Shown here piece after piece: positions 1-8,642 of a stretch of DNA of 64,000 bases. The DNA comes from Halorussus marinus (GTDB taxonomy: Archaea > Halobacteriota > Halobacteria > Halobacteriales > Haladaptataceae): the NCBI RefSeq assembly GCF_004765795.1, contig NZ_SBIV01000004.1, positions 248,001 to 312,000 on the forward strand. The letters are read 5' to 3'. The position numbers were made by a program, and so were the translations under genes. The notes beneath the pieces were generated by a model, which saw only the letters and a list, made by a program, of their open reading frames with translations, had not been told where the DNA came from and searched no databases. How positions within the stretch are numbered: the stretch's first letter is position 1; each line of letters starts with the position of its first letter.

Positions 1-453
1 GTCTGGGTCGCCGACACCGCGAACGTCCACGAGGACGCGACCCTTCAGGGGCCGGTCGTCGTCGGGCCCGACTCGGAGGTCCGACCGGGCGCGGTCGTCG
101 GTCCGTTCGCGGCGGTCGGTCGGAACGCGACCGTCGGCGCGAACGCGGTCGTCTCGCGGTCGGTGCTCGACACCGACACGCGCGTCGGGCCGAACGCCAC
201 CCTGCTGGACTGCGTGACCGGACAGGCCGTCTCGCTGGGCGCCGGCACGACGGTGCCGGGCGGGCCGGGCGACGTGCGCGTCGAGGACTCCGTCTACGAA
301 GGCCAGCGCCTCGGCACGCTGGTGGCCGACCGCGTCCGGGCGGCCGGCGACGTGAGCTTCGCGCCCGGCACGCTGGTCGGGCCGAACGCCACCCTCCACA
401 CCGGCGTCTCGATTTCCGAAAACGTCACGGAGGGCGCGGAGGTGTTCCGGTAG
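1..453 (+). CDS. GlmU-like sugar-1-phosphate nucleotidyltransferase/acyltransferase, C-terminal part (5' end outside window)
   Basis: The reading frame is open from base 1 to the TAG at 451-453, so only the last 150 codons are present. They are a run of hexapeptide-type repeats (short hydrophobic residue plus Gly-Pro-Asn/Asp turns, e.g. VGPNATL twice), the signature of a left-handed beta-helix acyltransferase domain. In haloarchaea this domain usually follows an NTP-transferase domain in bifunctional enzymes that make UDP-sugars. The next gene, glmS, starts 1 bp after the stop, so the two are probably one operon for amino-sugar nucleotide (UDP-GlcNAc) synthesis. Which sugar and acyl group are used cannot be judged because the catalytic N-terminal half is missing. 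Confidence 0.8.
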   Translation, partial: VWVADTANVHEDATLQGPVVVGPDSEVRPGAVVGPFAAVGRNATVGANAVVSRSVLDTDTRVGPNATLLDCVTGQAVSLGAGTTVPGGPGDVRVEDSVYEGQRLGTLVADRVRAAGDVSFAPGTLVGPNATLHTGVSISENVTEGAEVFR

Positions 454-454
454 C

Positions 455-2245
455 ATGTGCGGCATCATCGGGTGTACGGGCCGGGAGACCGAGACCCTCG
501 ACGTCCTCCTCCACGGGCTCGACACCCTCGAGTACCGCGGCTACGACTCGGCGGGCGTCGCGCTCGCCAACGGGACGGTCGAGGTCTGCAAGCGCGAGGG
601 CGAGATCGACCGCCTCCGGGCGGCGGTCGACCCCGCGATGGACGGCCCGGTCGGTATCGGCCACACGCGGTGGTCGACCCACGGGCCGCCGACCGACGAA
701 AACGCCCACCCACACACAGACTGCACCGGCGACGTGGCCGTGGTTCACAACGGGATCATCGAGAACTACGACGAGCTCAAGGCCGAGCTGACGGCGGCGG
801 GCCACGAGCTCGAGAGCGACACCGACACCGAGGTCGTCCCCCACTTCATCGAGGACGCGCTCGCCGACGGGATGAGCCGCGACGAGGCGTTCCGGTCGGC
901 GGTCGCCCGCATCGAGGGGAGCTACGCGCTCGCGGCCGTGTTCGCCGGCTCCGAGGCGATTTTGGCGACCCGCGAGGGATCGCCGCTGGTGGTCGGAGTC
1001 GGCGACGACGCGGCGTACCTCGCGAGCGACGTCCCCGCCTTCCTCGAGTACACCGACCGCGTGGTGTACCTCGACGACGGCGAGTTCGCGCGGCTCGAAT
1101 CCGGCTCGTGGACCGTGACCGACGCCGAGGGCCGACTGCTCGAGAAGTCGATCTCGCAGGTCGAGTGGGACGCCGAGGAGACCGCAAAGAGCGGCTACGA
1201 CCACTACATGCTCAAGGAGATCCACGAACAGCCCCGGGCGCTCCGGAAGTGTCTGCGGGGCCGGGTCGACGAGCTGACCGGGACGGTCGACGTCGAGGCG
1301 CTCGAGGGGCTGACCGCCGAGTCGGTCCAGTTCGTCGCCTGCGGGACGAGCTACCACGCCGCCCTCTACGGCGCCCAGCGCCTCCAGGCGGCCGGCGTGC
1401 CCGCACAGGCGTTTCTCGCAAGCGAGTACGCGACCGCGCCCGCGCCGGTCACCGAGGGGACGCTCGTGGTCGGCGTGACCCAGAGCGGCGAGACCGCCGA
1501 CACGCTGGCGGCGCTCCGGCGTGCGCAGGCCCGAGGCGTCGAGACGCTCGCGATGACGAACGTCGTCGGCTCGACCGCCGCCCGCGACTGCGACCGGACG
1601 CTGTTGATCCGGGCCGGCCCCGAGATCGGGGTGGCGGCGACCAAGACCTTCTCCTCGCAGGTGGTCGCGTGCAACCTGCTGTCGGCGACGCTTGCCGACC
1701 GCGGCGACTCCCGAGAGATCGTACAGGCGCTCCGGGACCTGCCCGGACAGATCCAGGAGGTGCTCGACGCCTCGCGCGCGGAGGCGGTCGCCGAGCGGTT
1801 CGTCGACAGCGACGGCTACTTCTTCATCGGACGGGGCCACCAGCACCCCGTCGCGCTCGAGGGCGCGCTCAAGATGAAAGAGATCACCTACAAACACGCC
1901 GAGGGGTTCCCGGCGGGCGAGCTGAAACACGGGCCGCTCGCGCTCGTGACCGGCCGGACGCCCGTGTTCGCGATCGTCACCGGCACCGACGAGGAGGCGA
2001 CCAAGACCGTCGGGAACGTCAAGGAGGTCGAGGCCCGCGACGCCCCCGTGGTCGCGGTGACCGACGGCGCCTCGACGGTCGACCGCTACGCAGACGCGGT
2101 GTTAGAGCTCCCAGAGACGGAACCGTGCGTCGCGCCCGTGCTGGCGAACGTCCAGTTACAGCTGGTGGCCTACCACGTCGCGAACAAGCTCGGCCGATCG
2201 ATCGACAAGCCCCGGAATCTGGCCAAGAGCGTGACGGTCGAGTGA
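455..2245 (+). CDS. glmS: glutamine--fructose-6-phosphate aminotransferase (isomerizing)
   Basis: The enzyme makes glucosamine-6-phosphate from fructose-6-phosphate and glutamine, the entry step to UDP-GlcNAc. The 596-aa protein starts MCGIIG, so Cys2 becomes the N-terminal nucleophile of a class II glutamine amidotransferase domain (about residues 2-220). Two SIS sugar-isomerase domains follow, with the CGTSYHA motif near residue 290, and the C-terminus PRNLAKSVTVE is the standard GlmS tail with the active-site Lys. Length is normal for the family. ATG 455 lies 1 bp after the stop of the GlmU-like gene, which indicates translational coupling. Its product could feed the surface-glycan genes further along, but that link is inference. 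Confidence 0.97.
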   Translation: MCGIIGCTGRETETLDVLLHGLDTLEYRGYDSAGVALANGTVEVCKREGEIDRLRAAVDPAMDGPVGIGHTRWSTHGPPTDENAHPHTDCTGDVAVVHNGIIENYDELKAELTAAGHELESDTDTEVVPHFIEDALADGMSRDEAFRSAVARIEGSYALAAVFAGSEAILATREGSPLVVGVGDDAAYLASDVPAFLEYTDRVVYLDDGEFARLESGSWTVTDAEGRLLEKSISQVEWDAEETAKSGYDHYMLKEIHEQPRALRKCLRGRVDELTGTVDVEALEGLTAESVQFVACGTSYHAALYGAQRLQAAGVPAQAFLASEYATAPAPVTEGTLVVGVTQSGETADTLAALRRAQARGVETLAMTNVVGSTAARDCDRTLLIRAGPEIGVAATKTFSSQVVACNLLSATLADRGDSREIVQALRDLPGQIQEVLDASRAEAVAERFVDSDGYFFIGRGHQHPVALEGALKMKEITYKHAEGFPAGELKHGPLALVTGRTPVFAIVTGTDEEATKTVGNVKEVEARDAPVVAVTDGASTVDRYADAVLELPETEPCVAPVLANVQLQLVAYHVANKLGRSIDKPRNLAKSVTVE

Positions 2246-2292
2246 GGCGACCGACCGCCCGTCGCGGTGTCGGTCCGGGCCCTCGACCCGCA

Positions 2293-2319
2293 CGATTTAT
2301 TCTCGCGCGGCGGGAGGTC
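2293..2319 (+). promoter_or_regulatory. TATA-like element and Shine-Dalgarno for the CMD-family gene
   Basis: An AT stretch (GATTTATTC, about 2294-2302) lies roughly 27 nt before the ATG at 2325. A strong GGGAGGTCA (2311-2319), complementary to the archaeal 16S 3' end, sits 5 nt before the start. Together they support this start codon. The TATA call is by eye. Confidence 0.45.
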
Positions 2320-2324
2320 AGCCC

Positions 2325-2900
2325 ATGGCTCGCGTCCCGTACGTCGATCCGGAAGACCTGCCCCCGGACAGACAGTCGCTACTGGACACGCTCTCGGACG
2401 AGGCCGAATCGAGCGACGCCCACTCGCTGGGCGGCGAGACGCTGAACGTCTATCGGGCGATGGGGAACAACGCCGACCTCCTGGCGGCGTTTCAGACCTA
2501 CGGGTCGGCGGTGTGGGACGAGAGCGGACTGTCGGCCCGCGAGCGGGAGTTCGTGATCCTGTCGGTCGCGTTCCACGCCGACTCGGCATACGAGTGGCAC
2601 CAGCACGTCCGGGTCGCGCTCGACGAAGGGCTGACCGTCGAGGAGATCCGGGCGGTCTCGGGCGGGGACCGCGAACGGTTGGACGAAGACGCCCGCACGC
2701 TCGTCGCGTACGTCGGCGCGTTCGTCGACGGGACCGTCGACGACGACGACCACGACCGGCTCGCCGCCCGCTACGACGACGAGACGGTCGTCGGCATCGA
2801 CCTGCTCGCGGGCACCTATCTTGGCCTCGGGCGGGCGCTCGACGCGCTCGCGGTCGAGACCGAGGTCGAGTTCGTCGGGTGGGACCTACAGAACCGCTGA
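2325..2900 (+). CDS. carboxymuconolactone decarboxylase family protein (AhpD-like fold)
   Basis: The 191-aa protein has the all-helical CMD/AhpD pattern: LSAREREFVILSVA followed by a Tyr-Glu-Trp-His-Gln-His stretch near residues 90-95, then a helical C-terminal region. Members with a CxxC pair act as alkylhydroperoxidases; this protein has no cysteine, so peroxidase or thiol chemistry of the AhpD type is unlikely and a decarboxylase- or isomerase-like role is more probable. It stands alone between glmS and a convergent M20 peptidase gene. A strong GGAGG six bases or so before ATG 2325 decides the start. The substrate is unknown. Confidence 0.8.
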   Translation: MARVPYVDPEDLPPDRQSLLDTLSDEAESSDAHSLGGETLNVYRAMGNNADLLAAFQTYGSAVWDESGLSAREREFVILSVAFHADSAYEWHQHVRVALDEGLTVEEIRAVSGGDRERLDEDARTLVAYVGAFVDGTVDDDDHDRLAARYDDETVVGIDLLAGTYLGLGRALDALAVETEVEFVGWDLQNR

Positions 2901-2936
2901 GCGCGGCTCGGACCGCGGGTCGGGCGACGGCGGTCC

Positions 2937-4232
2937 TCAGGCCGTCTCGCACCAGTCGACGGCGGTGAGCGCGACGGTCTGGGCGACTTCGACGAGCGAG
3001 TCGACGTCGACGTACTCGTCGGCGCCGTGGACGCGGCCGCCGGTCGGCCCGACGCTCGGACACGGGATGTCGTAGTAGTTGACGTAGAACCGCTCGTCGA
3101 GCCCGGCGAGCCCGCCGGTCCACTCGCCGTCGGCGCCACAGACCGCCTCGGCGTTGCGTTTGGTCAACTGGGCGAACTCGTGGTCCGTGTCGAGGTAGTG
3201 GGGGTTCGCGTTCCACCCGAACCACTCCAACTCCGGGGGGTTGTCGGCGAGCCACTCGTCGGCCTCGACGACCGACCCGACGGCCTCGCGGACCTGTTCG
3301 CGGACCTCCTCGCGGGTCTCGCCGGGCGGCCACCCGATGCGACACTCGACGGTCGCCTCGTCGGGAACCGTCGAGGGCCAGTCGCCGGACTCGAAGATGC
3401 CGACGTTGAGGTTGGTCACCTCGCCCTCGGCGTCCGGATACTGGTTTACCGCCGGCTCGAACGAGATCCGGGACTTGCGCTCTCGGTCGAGGTCCGCGAG
3501 CGCCTGAACGATGTCGACCGCTTTGTTGATGGCGTTGACGCCGGCGAACCCGTGTGCGGCGTGGGCCGCCGTTCCGGGCACCGTGATCTGGAAGTACATC
3601 GCGCCGGCGCTCGCGACGCCGACGTTCGGGACGCCGTACGGCTCGGTGATGATGGCGGCGTCGGGGCGATACCCGCGTTCGAGCGCCGAGAGCGCGCCGC
3701 CGGTCCCGCCCGCCTCCTCGTCGATGGTCGACTCGATCACCACGTCGCCGGCCAGTTCGACGCCGAGGTCCCGCAACGCTTCGATGGCAAAGACGTTGGC
3801 CGCGAGGCCGCCCTTCATGTCGCAGGCCCCGCGACCGTACACCCTGCCGTCCTCGCGGGTCGCGGTCCACGGGTCGTGGGTCCACTTGTCTTCGGTGACC
3901 GAGACCACGTCGATGTGACCCGCGAGCGCGATCGACCGGCCGGTTCCGGTCCCCTCGACGGTGGCCGCGACGTTCGGCCGGTCGTCGTAGCCGTGTTCCT
4001 CGTAGGTGTTGGTGTCGAAGTATCCGGGGTGGTCCCGGAGGGCCTCGACGTCGGGCTCCCAGACGTCGACGTCGAGTCCCATCGACTCCAGCTTCTCGAC
4101 GACGACCGACTGGGCCGCTTTCTCGTGGCCGGAGACCGACGGTTCCTCGATCAGGTCCGCGAGCAACGACAGCATCCGATCGCGGTTCTCGTCGACGTAC
4201 GAGCGAATCTCGCGGCGGAGCTCGGAGTTCAT
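2937..4232 (-). CDS. M20-family metallopeptidase (ArgE/DapE/ACY1/CPG2 type)
   Basis: This is a zinc-dependent amidase or deacylase of the ArgE/DapE group, acting in the cytoplasm on N-acyl amino acids or small peptides. Metal-site motifs are visible in order: AGHIDVVS, DMKGG, and the catalytic base region DEEAGGTGG. A dimerisation insert with the conserved AAHAAHGF region follows. I chose the ATG at 4232 (protein begins MNSELRREI); an in-frame GTG five codons upstream at 4247 is the alternative. The product is about 431 aa, normal for the family. It converges on the CMD-family gene. The exact substrate cannot be read from sequence. Confidence 0.88.
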   Translation of the reverse strand: MNSELRREIRSYVDENRDRMLSLLADLIEEPSVSGHEKAAQSVVVEKLESMGLDVDVWEPDVEALRDHPGYFDTNTYEEHGYDDRPNVAATVEGTGTGRSIALAGHIDVVSVTEDKWTHDPWTATREDGRVYGRGACDMKGGLAANVFAIEALRDLGVELAGDVVIESTIDEEAGGTGGALSALERGYRPDAAIITEPYGVPNVGVASAGAMYFQITVPGTAAHAAHGFAGVNAINKAVDIVQALADLDRERKSRISFEPAVNQYPDAEGEVTNLNVGIFESGDWPSTVPDEATVECRIGWPPGETREEVREQVREAVGSVVEADEWLADNPPELEWFGWNANPHYLDTDHEFAQLTKRNAEAVCGADGEWTGGLAGLDERFYVNYYDIPCPSVGPTGGRVHGADEYVDVDSLVEVAQTVALTAVDWCETA

Positions 4233-4345
4233 GCGTGAGTATGTCACGCAAATGACTGCAAAAAGTCTACGGGTCTCGGAGGGAGAGTCCCGACGGAAAA
4301 CCGCACGGTCGGCCCCGCGGCGACTCGGACGGCGAGCGGTCGCCG

Positions 4346-6019
4346 TCAGTCCCGGATCAGCGCGTCGACCACCGACGGGCCGGCGGCGTCGACGGCCTCC
4401 CGGATCGTCGCTTCGATCTCGTCGGGCGACTCCGCGCGGTGGGCGGTCGCCCCGTGGCTCTCGGCGTTGGCCGCGAAGTCGACCCCGGGGTCGAAGTCCA
4501 TGCCGGTGAACTCGTAGTCGGACTCCTCGCCGCCGAGCATCCGGAGCGTGTTGTCTTTCAGGATGCGGTAGTTGCCGTTGTTCGCGACCACGACCGTCAG
4601 ATCGACGTCGTAGCGAGCCGCGCTGTACAGCGTCTGGGGGTAGTAGAGGTACGAGCCGTCGCCCACGAACCCGATCACGTCTCGGTCGCCGCCGGCTTCG
4701 GTCTCGGCCATGGCCGCCCCGACGGCCGCCGGCAGGCCGTACCCGAGCCCGCCGCTCTTGTTCGAGAGGTAGCCCTCGGCCTCGAAGTCCATCTCCCGGC
4801 GCAGGGCGATCCCGCTCGTGACGGCCTCGTTGACGACGAGCGCGTCGTCCGTGGCGTTTCGAATCGCCTCTGCCAGTTGGGTCTTGGTCGCCGGGCCGTC
4901 CGCCGGGGGCGATTCGTCGCTTCCGCCGACCGAGTCGGAGACCTCCCGCACGCGGGCCAGCCGCCGCTCTCGCTCGGCGTCGTCGACCCTGCCGGCGACG
5001 TCGTCAGCGATGGCGCCGAGGATGCGTCCCGGATCGCCGACGACCGCGACGTCCGCCGGCTCGTTCTTGCCGACCTCCCACGCGTCGTCGCTGACGTGGA
5101 CGAGCGTGGCGTCGCTGGGAAGCCGCTCGCCGGCGTACTTGAAGGAGGTCGTGTCGGTCGACCGCCCGACCAGCAAGAGCACGTCGGCGCCGTCGGTCAA
5201 CTCCGCGACCGCGTCGCCGTCGCCGGGGAAGCTCGACACCCACTGCTCGTGGCCGGTCGGCATGTTCACCTCGCTCGTGATGTACTCGCCGTGGACGCGG
5301 GCGCCGCTGACCTCGGCGAGTCGCGTCGCGCTCTCGACCGCGTCGCTCCCCGACCGGGCGATGGCGTCCCCGAGGACGAACACCGGCTCGTCGGCGTCGA
5401 CGATGGCGTCGGCGGCCGCGGCCACCTGCTCGGGGTCGCCGGCGCCGGCGTCGGGGATCGCTCCGAGTCGCTCGGGCGCGTCGTCGGTCTCGTCTCGCAT
5501 CACGTTGGCCGGGAGCCCGAGGAAGACCGGCCCGGTCGGCGGGGTCAGCGCGACCCGGACCGCGCGCCGAAGCATCGTCGGCAACGCCTCGACGTCGGTC
5601 ACCTCCGCGCTCCACTTGGTGAAGGGCTCGGCCATCTCCGCGACGTCGCCGTGGAGGATGGGCTCCTCGTGCTGGAAGTCGGTGCTGTAGTTGCCCGCGG
5701 TCACGAGCAGGGGCGCTCCCGCGAACTCCGCCCCGTAGAGGTTCCCGAGCCCGTGGGCCAGCCCCGGTGCGACGTGGAGGTTCACGACGCCCAGCGGGAG
5801 GACGTCCGGGTCGACGTCGGCGTGCTGGCGGCGCGTGGACGCATAGCCCGCGGCCATCCCGACCGCGACGTCCTCGTGGAGGCCGAGCACGTAGTCGATC
5901 CCGGTGTCGGGCAGGGCGTGGACCACCGGCAGTTCCGTCGTCCCGGGGTTCCCGAAGAGTTTGCTCACGCCGTACTGGTCTAACGCGTCGAGGAACAGGT
6001 CGGCTCCAGTCCGTGGCAT
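4346..6019 (-). CDS. thiamine-diphosphate enzyme, benzoylformate decarboxylase/acetolactate synthase-like
   Basis: The 557-aa protein has the three-domain ThDP fold. The N-terminal PYR domain has GNPGTTELP near residue 23 and the cofactor-activating Glu49 in GLHEDVAVG; a central domain follows; the C-terminal PP domain carries GDGSYLYYP and the matching VVANNGNYRIL, which form the Mg-ThDP site. The GNPGTTELP start resembles benzoylformate decarboxylase more than acetolactate synthase, so a 2-oxo-acid decarboxylase is the best guess. No small regulatory subunit gene is adjacent, which also argues against a biosynthetic acetolactate synthase. It is monocistronic by position. Confidence 0.85.
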   Translation of the reverse strand: MPRTGADLFLDALDQYGVSKLFGNPGTTELPVVHALPDTGIDYVLGLHEDVAVGMAAGYASTRRQHADVDPDVLPLGVVNLHVAPGLAHGLGNLYGAEFAGAPLLVTAGNYSTDFQHEEPILHGDVAEMAEPFTKWSAEVTDVEALPTMLRRAVRVALTPPTGPVFLGLPANVMRDETDDAPERLGAIPDAGAGDPEQVAAAADAIVDADEPVFVLGDAIARSGSDAVESATRLAEVSGARVHGEYITSEVNMPTGHEQWVSSFPGDGDAVAELTDGADVLLLVGRSTDTTSFKYAGERLPSDATLVHVSDDAWEVGKNEPADVAVVGDPGRILGAIADDVAGRVDDAERERRLARVREVSDSVGGSDESPPADGPATKTQLAEAIRNATDDALVVNEAVTSGIALRREMDFEAEGYLSNKSGGLGYGLPAAVGAAMAETEAGGDRDVIGFVGDGSYLYYPQTLYSAARYDVDLTVVVANNGNYRILKDNTLRMLGGEESDYEFTGMDFDPGVDFAANAESHGATAHRAESPDEIEATIREAVDAAGPSVVDALIRD

Positions 6020-6082
6020 TCGGTACGATATCTCAGCAAAGCGCCTTAACTGTTCGTGCCGCTCGCCGGGACACGACGGGGG

Positions 6083-6712
6083 CTACTCGCGGTCGGGCCG
6101 GTCGGGCGGCTCCGGCGGTTCGAGCGCGGCCCGGAGGAGCCGAACCGAGCGCGCTCTCGCGAGGGCGTCCCACGGCGCCGTGATCCGGGTTCCCGCGAGC
6201 GCGAGTCCGAGCGCGACGACGCGGACGAGGATCGCCTCGGTCGAGAGCGAACCGGCGAGTCCGACGAGGGCGGTGTTCGCGAACACGCCGAGCGCCGCGA
6301 CGAAGCTCACAGCGCGAATCGGGGCGTCCCGGAGCGCAGTCGTCGTTTCGGCGCCGAGCTCCCGGAGACCCGAGGCCAGCCAGACGCGCTCGACGACCGG
6401 CCCGACGCGGTCGAGGAGCGCGACGAGCGGACCGACCGCGTAGGTGTCTCGGAGGTCGATGACGATGACGTCGGGGTCGGGGTCGGTCGTGAGCCATCGA
6501 TACAGCGCGGCGTTCCGGACGTATCGTCCGAGGCGTCGGCCCGCGCGCGCCAGCGTCGACTGGCTACTCGCGACACCGAGATCGCGCGCCGACCCCGCCC
6601 AGACGCCGGCGAGCCACGAGGCCGCGAGCCAGACTCGGACCGACTCCACGGCAGACCGGGCGACCCCGACCGCCGTCGACCCGTCCGTCGCACGGTCGGA
6701 TTCGGCGACCAT
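6083..6712 (-). CDS. small membrane-associated protein of unknown function, partner of the DUF4330 gene
   Basis: The 209-aa protein has an Arg-rich middle, a short VIVIDLRDTYAVG stretch that could be a beta-alpha unit (residues about 88-100), and two hydrophobic segments in the C-terminal third (about 133-175) that look membrane-spanning. I recognise no catalytic motif. Its ATG overlaps the TGA of the upstream DUF4330 gene by one base (TGATG), so the two are almost certainly translationally coupled and probably act together at the membrane. Function is not known. Confidence 0.7.
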   Translation of the reverse strand: MVAESDRATDGSTAVGVARSAVESVRVWLAASWLAGVWAGSARDLGVASSQSTLARAGRRLGRYVRNAALYRWLTTDPDPDVIVIDLRDTYAVGPLVALLDRVGPVVERVWLASGLRELGAETTTALRDAPIRAVSFVAALGVFANTALVGLAGSLSTEAILVRVVALGLALAGTRITAPWDALARARSVRLLRAALEPPEPPDRPDRE

Positions 6713-7194
6713 CAGTTCCCGGGTGAAAACGCCGTGACGTGTCCGTCGAGGGTCACCGGGCCGAAGTCGAGTTTCAGCTGTCGGCCGACTTCCAGGGGTT
6801 CGCCCTCGAAGCGGACGCCGTCGTCGGTCTCGGTGGTGTTGAGAGTCAGTTCGAGTGTCACGGTCTGCTTTCGCGGGTGGGTCCGCTCGTGGAGGTTCCC
6901 GTTCTGGTCCTTGACTACGACTTCGGTCGGCCGGACCGACTTGTTCTCGACGGCCGCGACCGATTCGGAGTCGATCGGCCCCTCGGGGACGGCGTCGGCG
7001 ACGTACGGCTGGACGCCGCTGATTTCGAAGGCGACGGTGGTGGTCGTCTGGCGATCAGTGTTCGTCTGTTGACCGTCGTCGCCGAGGACCAACGCCGCGC
7101 CGGCGGCGACGACCGCGAGAACGAGGAGGACGGCGAGCGCGTCGATGATGTTGACGGTGCCGAAGAGCCGGCCCTTGTCGTCGATGAGATCCAT
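6712..7194 (-). CDS. DUF4330 family membrane-anchored protein
   Basis: The protein (160 aa from ATG 7194) begins MDLIDDKGRLFGTVNIIDA, the typical DUF4330 opening, followed by one transmembrane helix (about residues 18-42) and an exported beta-rich domain containing EISGVQPYVADAV. A longer frame reaching 7374 exists, but the MDLIDDKG start is the family start. It overlaps the next gene by one base. Families of this type are haloarchaeal and cyanobacterial membrane proteins without an established role. The domain would face outside, judged from the single N-terminal helix and the Thr/Asp-rich linker after it. Confidence 0.78.
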   Translation of the reverse strand: MDLIDDKGRLFGTVNIIDALAVLLVLAVVAAGAALVLGDDGQQTNTDRQTTTTVAFEISGVQPYVADAVPEGPIDSESVAAVENKSVRPTEVVVKDQNGNLHERTHPRKQTVTLELTLNTTETDDGVRFEGEPLEVGRQLKLDFGPVTLDGHVTAFSPGN

Positions 7195-7412
7195 AGTTCG
7201 TGACTCCGTCTCTGTGTTCACAAGCGTGGTCAGGCCGGTCGTTAAACTGTTGTGTTTCTCGCGCGGATCGCCTCCAGTACGGGGGAGCGGTTGCCGCCAC
7301 CCTCGTCTCGACGTTCCACGTCGAACTGAGCCGCGAGATTCCGGCGCTATTTCGCCACACGCCACCGGAAACAAACAGGTAAGCTGACGTTTTGGGGTGA
7401 GTAGGGATCGGT

Positions 7413-8639
7413 ATGCTACAGATTGACGCGGACCGATTCCGGGAGAGCTTCGAGTCGTACTCCGAGATCGGCGCCACCGACGACGGCGGCCTGCATCGCC
7501 TCGCGCTGACCGACGCCGACGAGCGGGTCCGCGAGACCTTCGTCGCGGACCTCGAATCGCTGGGGCTCGACGTCCGGGTCGACGCGGTCGGCAACGTCTT
7601 CGGCCGGCGCGAGGGGACGAATCCGGACGCCGATCCCGTCCTCGTCGGCTCTCATCTGGACTCCCAGCCGTACGGCGGGCGCTACGACGGCCAACTGGGC
7701 GTGCTCGCGGCCCTGGAGACGCTCCGAACGCTCGACGACGAGGGGATCGAGACCGACCGCCCGATCGAGATCGTCGACTGGACGAACGAGGAGGGGTCTC
7801 GCTTCCAGCACGCGATGCTGGGAAGCGGGGTGTTCGCGGGCGTCACCGACCTCGACGAGGCGCTCGCGCTGACCGACGCCGACGGCGCCAGTCTGGGCGA
7901 GGAACTCGAACGCATCGGCTACGCCGGCGACGCCGACGTCTCGCCGTTCGACGTCCACAGCCACCTCGAACTCCACGTCGAACAGGGGCCGACTCTCGAC
8001 GCCAACGAGACGTCCGTGGGGGTCGTAGAGGGCGTCTTCGGCATGGCGTGGCAACGAGTCACCATCCGCGGGGAGTCCGACCACGCCGGGCCGTCGCCGA
8101 TGCACACCCGCACCGACGCGATGGCCGCCGCCGCGGACGCCGCCTCGGAGCTCAACGACCTGCCGAACCGACTCGGCCCGGACGCGGTGGCCACCATCGG
8201 GGAGTTCTCGGTCGAGCCCGACTCGGTGAACGTCATCCCGAGCCGCGCCGAGTTCACCGTCGACGTCCGATCGTACGACGACGCGCTGGTCGCCGATGCC
8301 AAGGCCGCGATCCGCGACGAGGTCGAGGCGGCGTGTCGGCGCCACGGTACGGACTACGAGATCGAAGACGTCTGGGAGATCCCCCACACCGAGTACGATC
8401 CGGAAGTGCGGAAGGTGGTCGCCGACGCCGCCGAAAGAGCCGACGTTTCGTACGAACGAATCGTCAGCGGGGCGGGCCACGACGCCAAGTACGTCAACAA
8501 TCTGGCGCCGACCGCGATGGTGTTCGTGCCCTCGGTCGACGGCATCACTCACAACGAGGCGGAGTTCACCGAGTGGGACGACTGTGTCGCCGGCGCGAAC
8601 GTCTTCGCGAATGCGACCGTAGAGCTGGCGACGGAGTGA
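7413..8639 (+). CDS. Zn-dependent amidohydrolase, N-carbamoyl-L-amino-acid hydrolase/allantoate amidohydrolase type (M20)
   Basis: The 408-aa enzyme belongs to the hydantoinase/carbamoylase branch of M20. Diagnostic stretches are GSHLDSQPYGGRYDGQLGV (metal ligands, about residues 79-97), NEEGSRF (about 127), HLELHVEQGP (about 187) and the dimerisation part with DHAGPSPM (about 225). Substrates in the family are N-carbamoyl amino acids, ureidoglycolate or allantoate. The gene is divergent from the DUF4330 gene and followed 3 bp later by a convergent MOSC gene, so it is probably transcribed alone. Length and motifs are complete. Which ureido compound is used is unknown. Confidence 0.88.
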   Translation: MLQIDADRFRESFESYSEIGATDDGGLHRLALTDADERVRETFVADLESLGLDVRVDAVGNVFGRREGTNPDADPVLVGSHLDSQPYGGRYDGQLGVLAALETLRTLDDEGIETDRPIEIVDWTNEEGSRFQHAMLGSGVFAGVTDLDEALALTDADGASLGEELERIGYAGDADVSPFDVHSHLELHVEQGPTLDANETSVGVVEGVFGMAWQRVTIRGESDHAGPSPMHTRTDAMAAAADAASELNDLPNRLGPDAVATIGEFSVEPDSVNVIPSRAEFTVDVRSYDDALVADAKAAIRDEVEAACRRHGTDYEIEDVWEIPHTEYDPEVRKVVADAAERADVSYERIVSGAGHDAKYVNNLAPTAMVFVPSVDGITHNEAEFTEWDDCVAGANVFANATVELATE

Positions 8640-8642
8640 CGC

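Noticed and set aside
425-1930. 501-aa open frame antisense to glmS
   Set aside because: It is a shadow of a high-GC gene: no family likeness, and glmS on the other strand is certain.
2170-4251. 693-aa Arg-rich open frame on the minus strand
   Set aside because: It overlaps the CMD and M20 genes in another frame and has the low-complexity Arg/Gly composition of shadow frames in GC-rich DNA.
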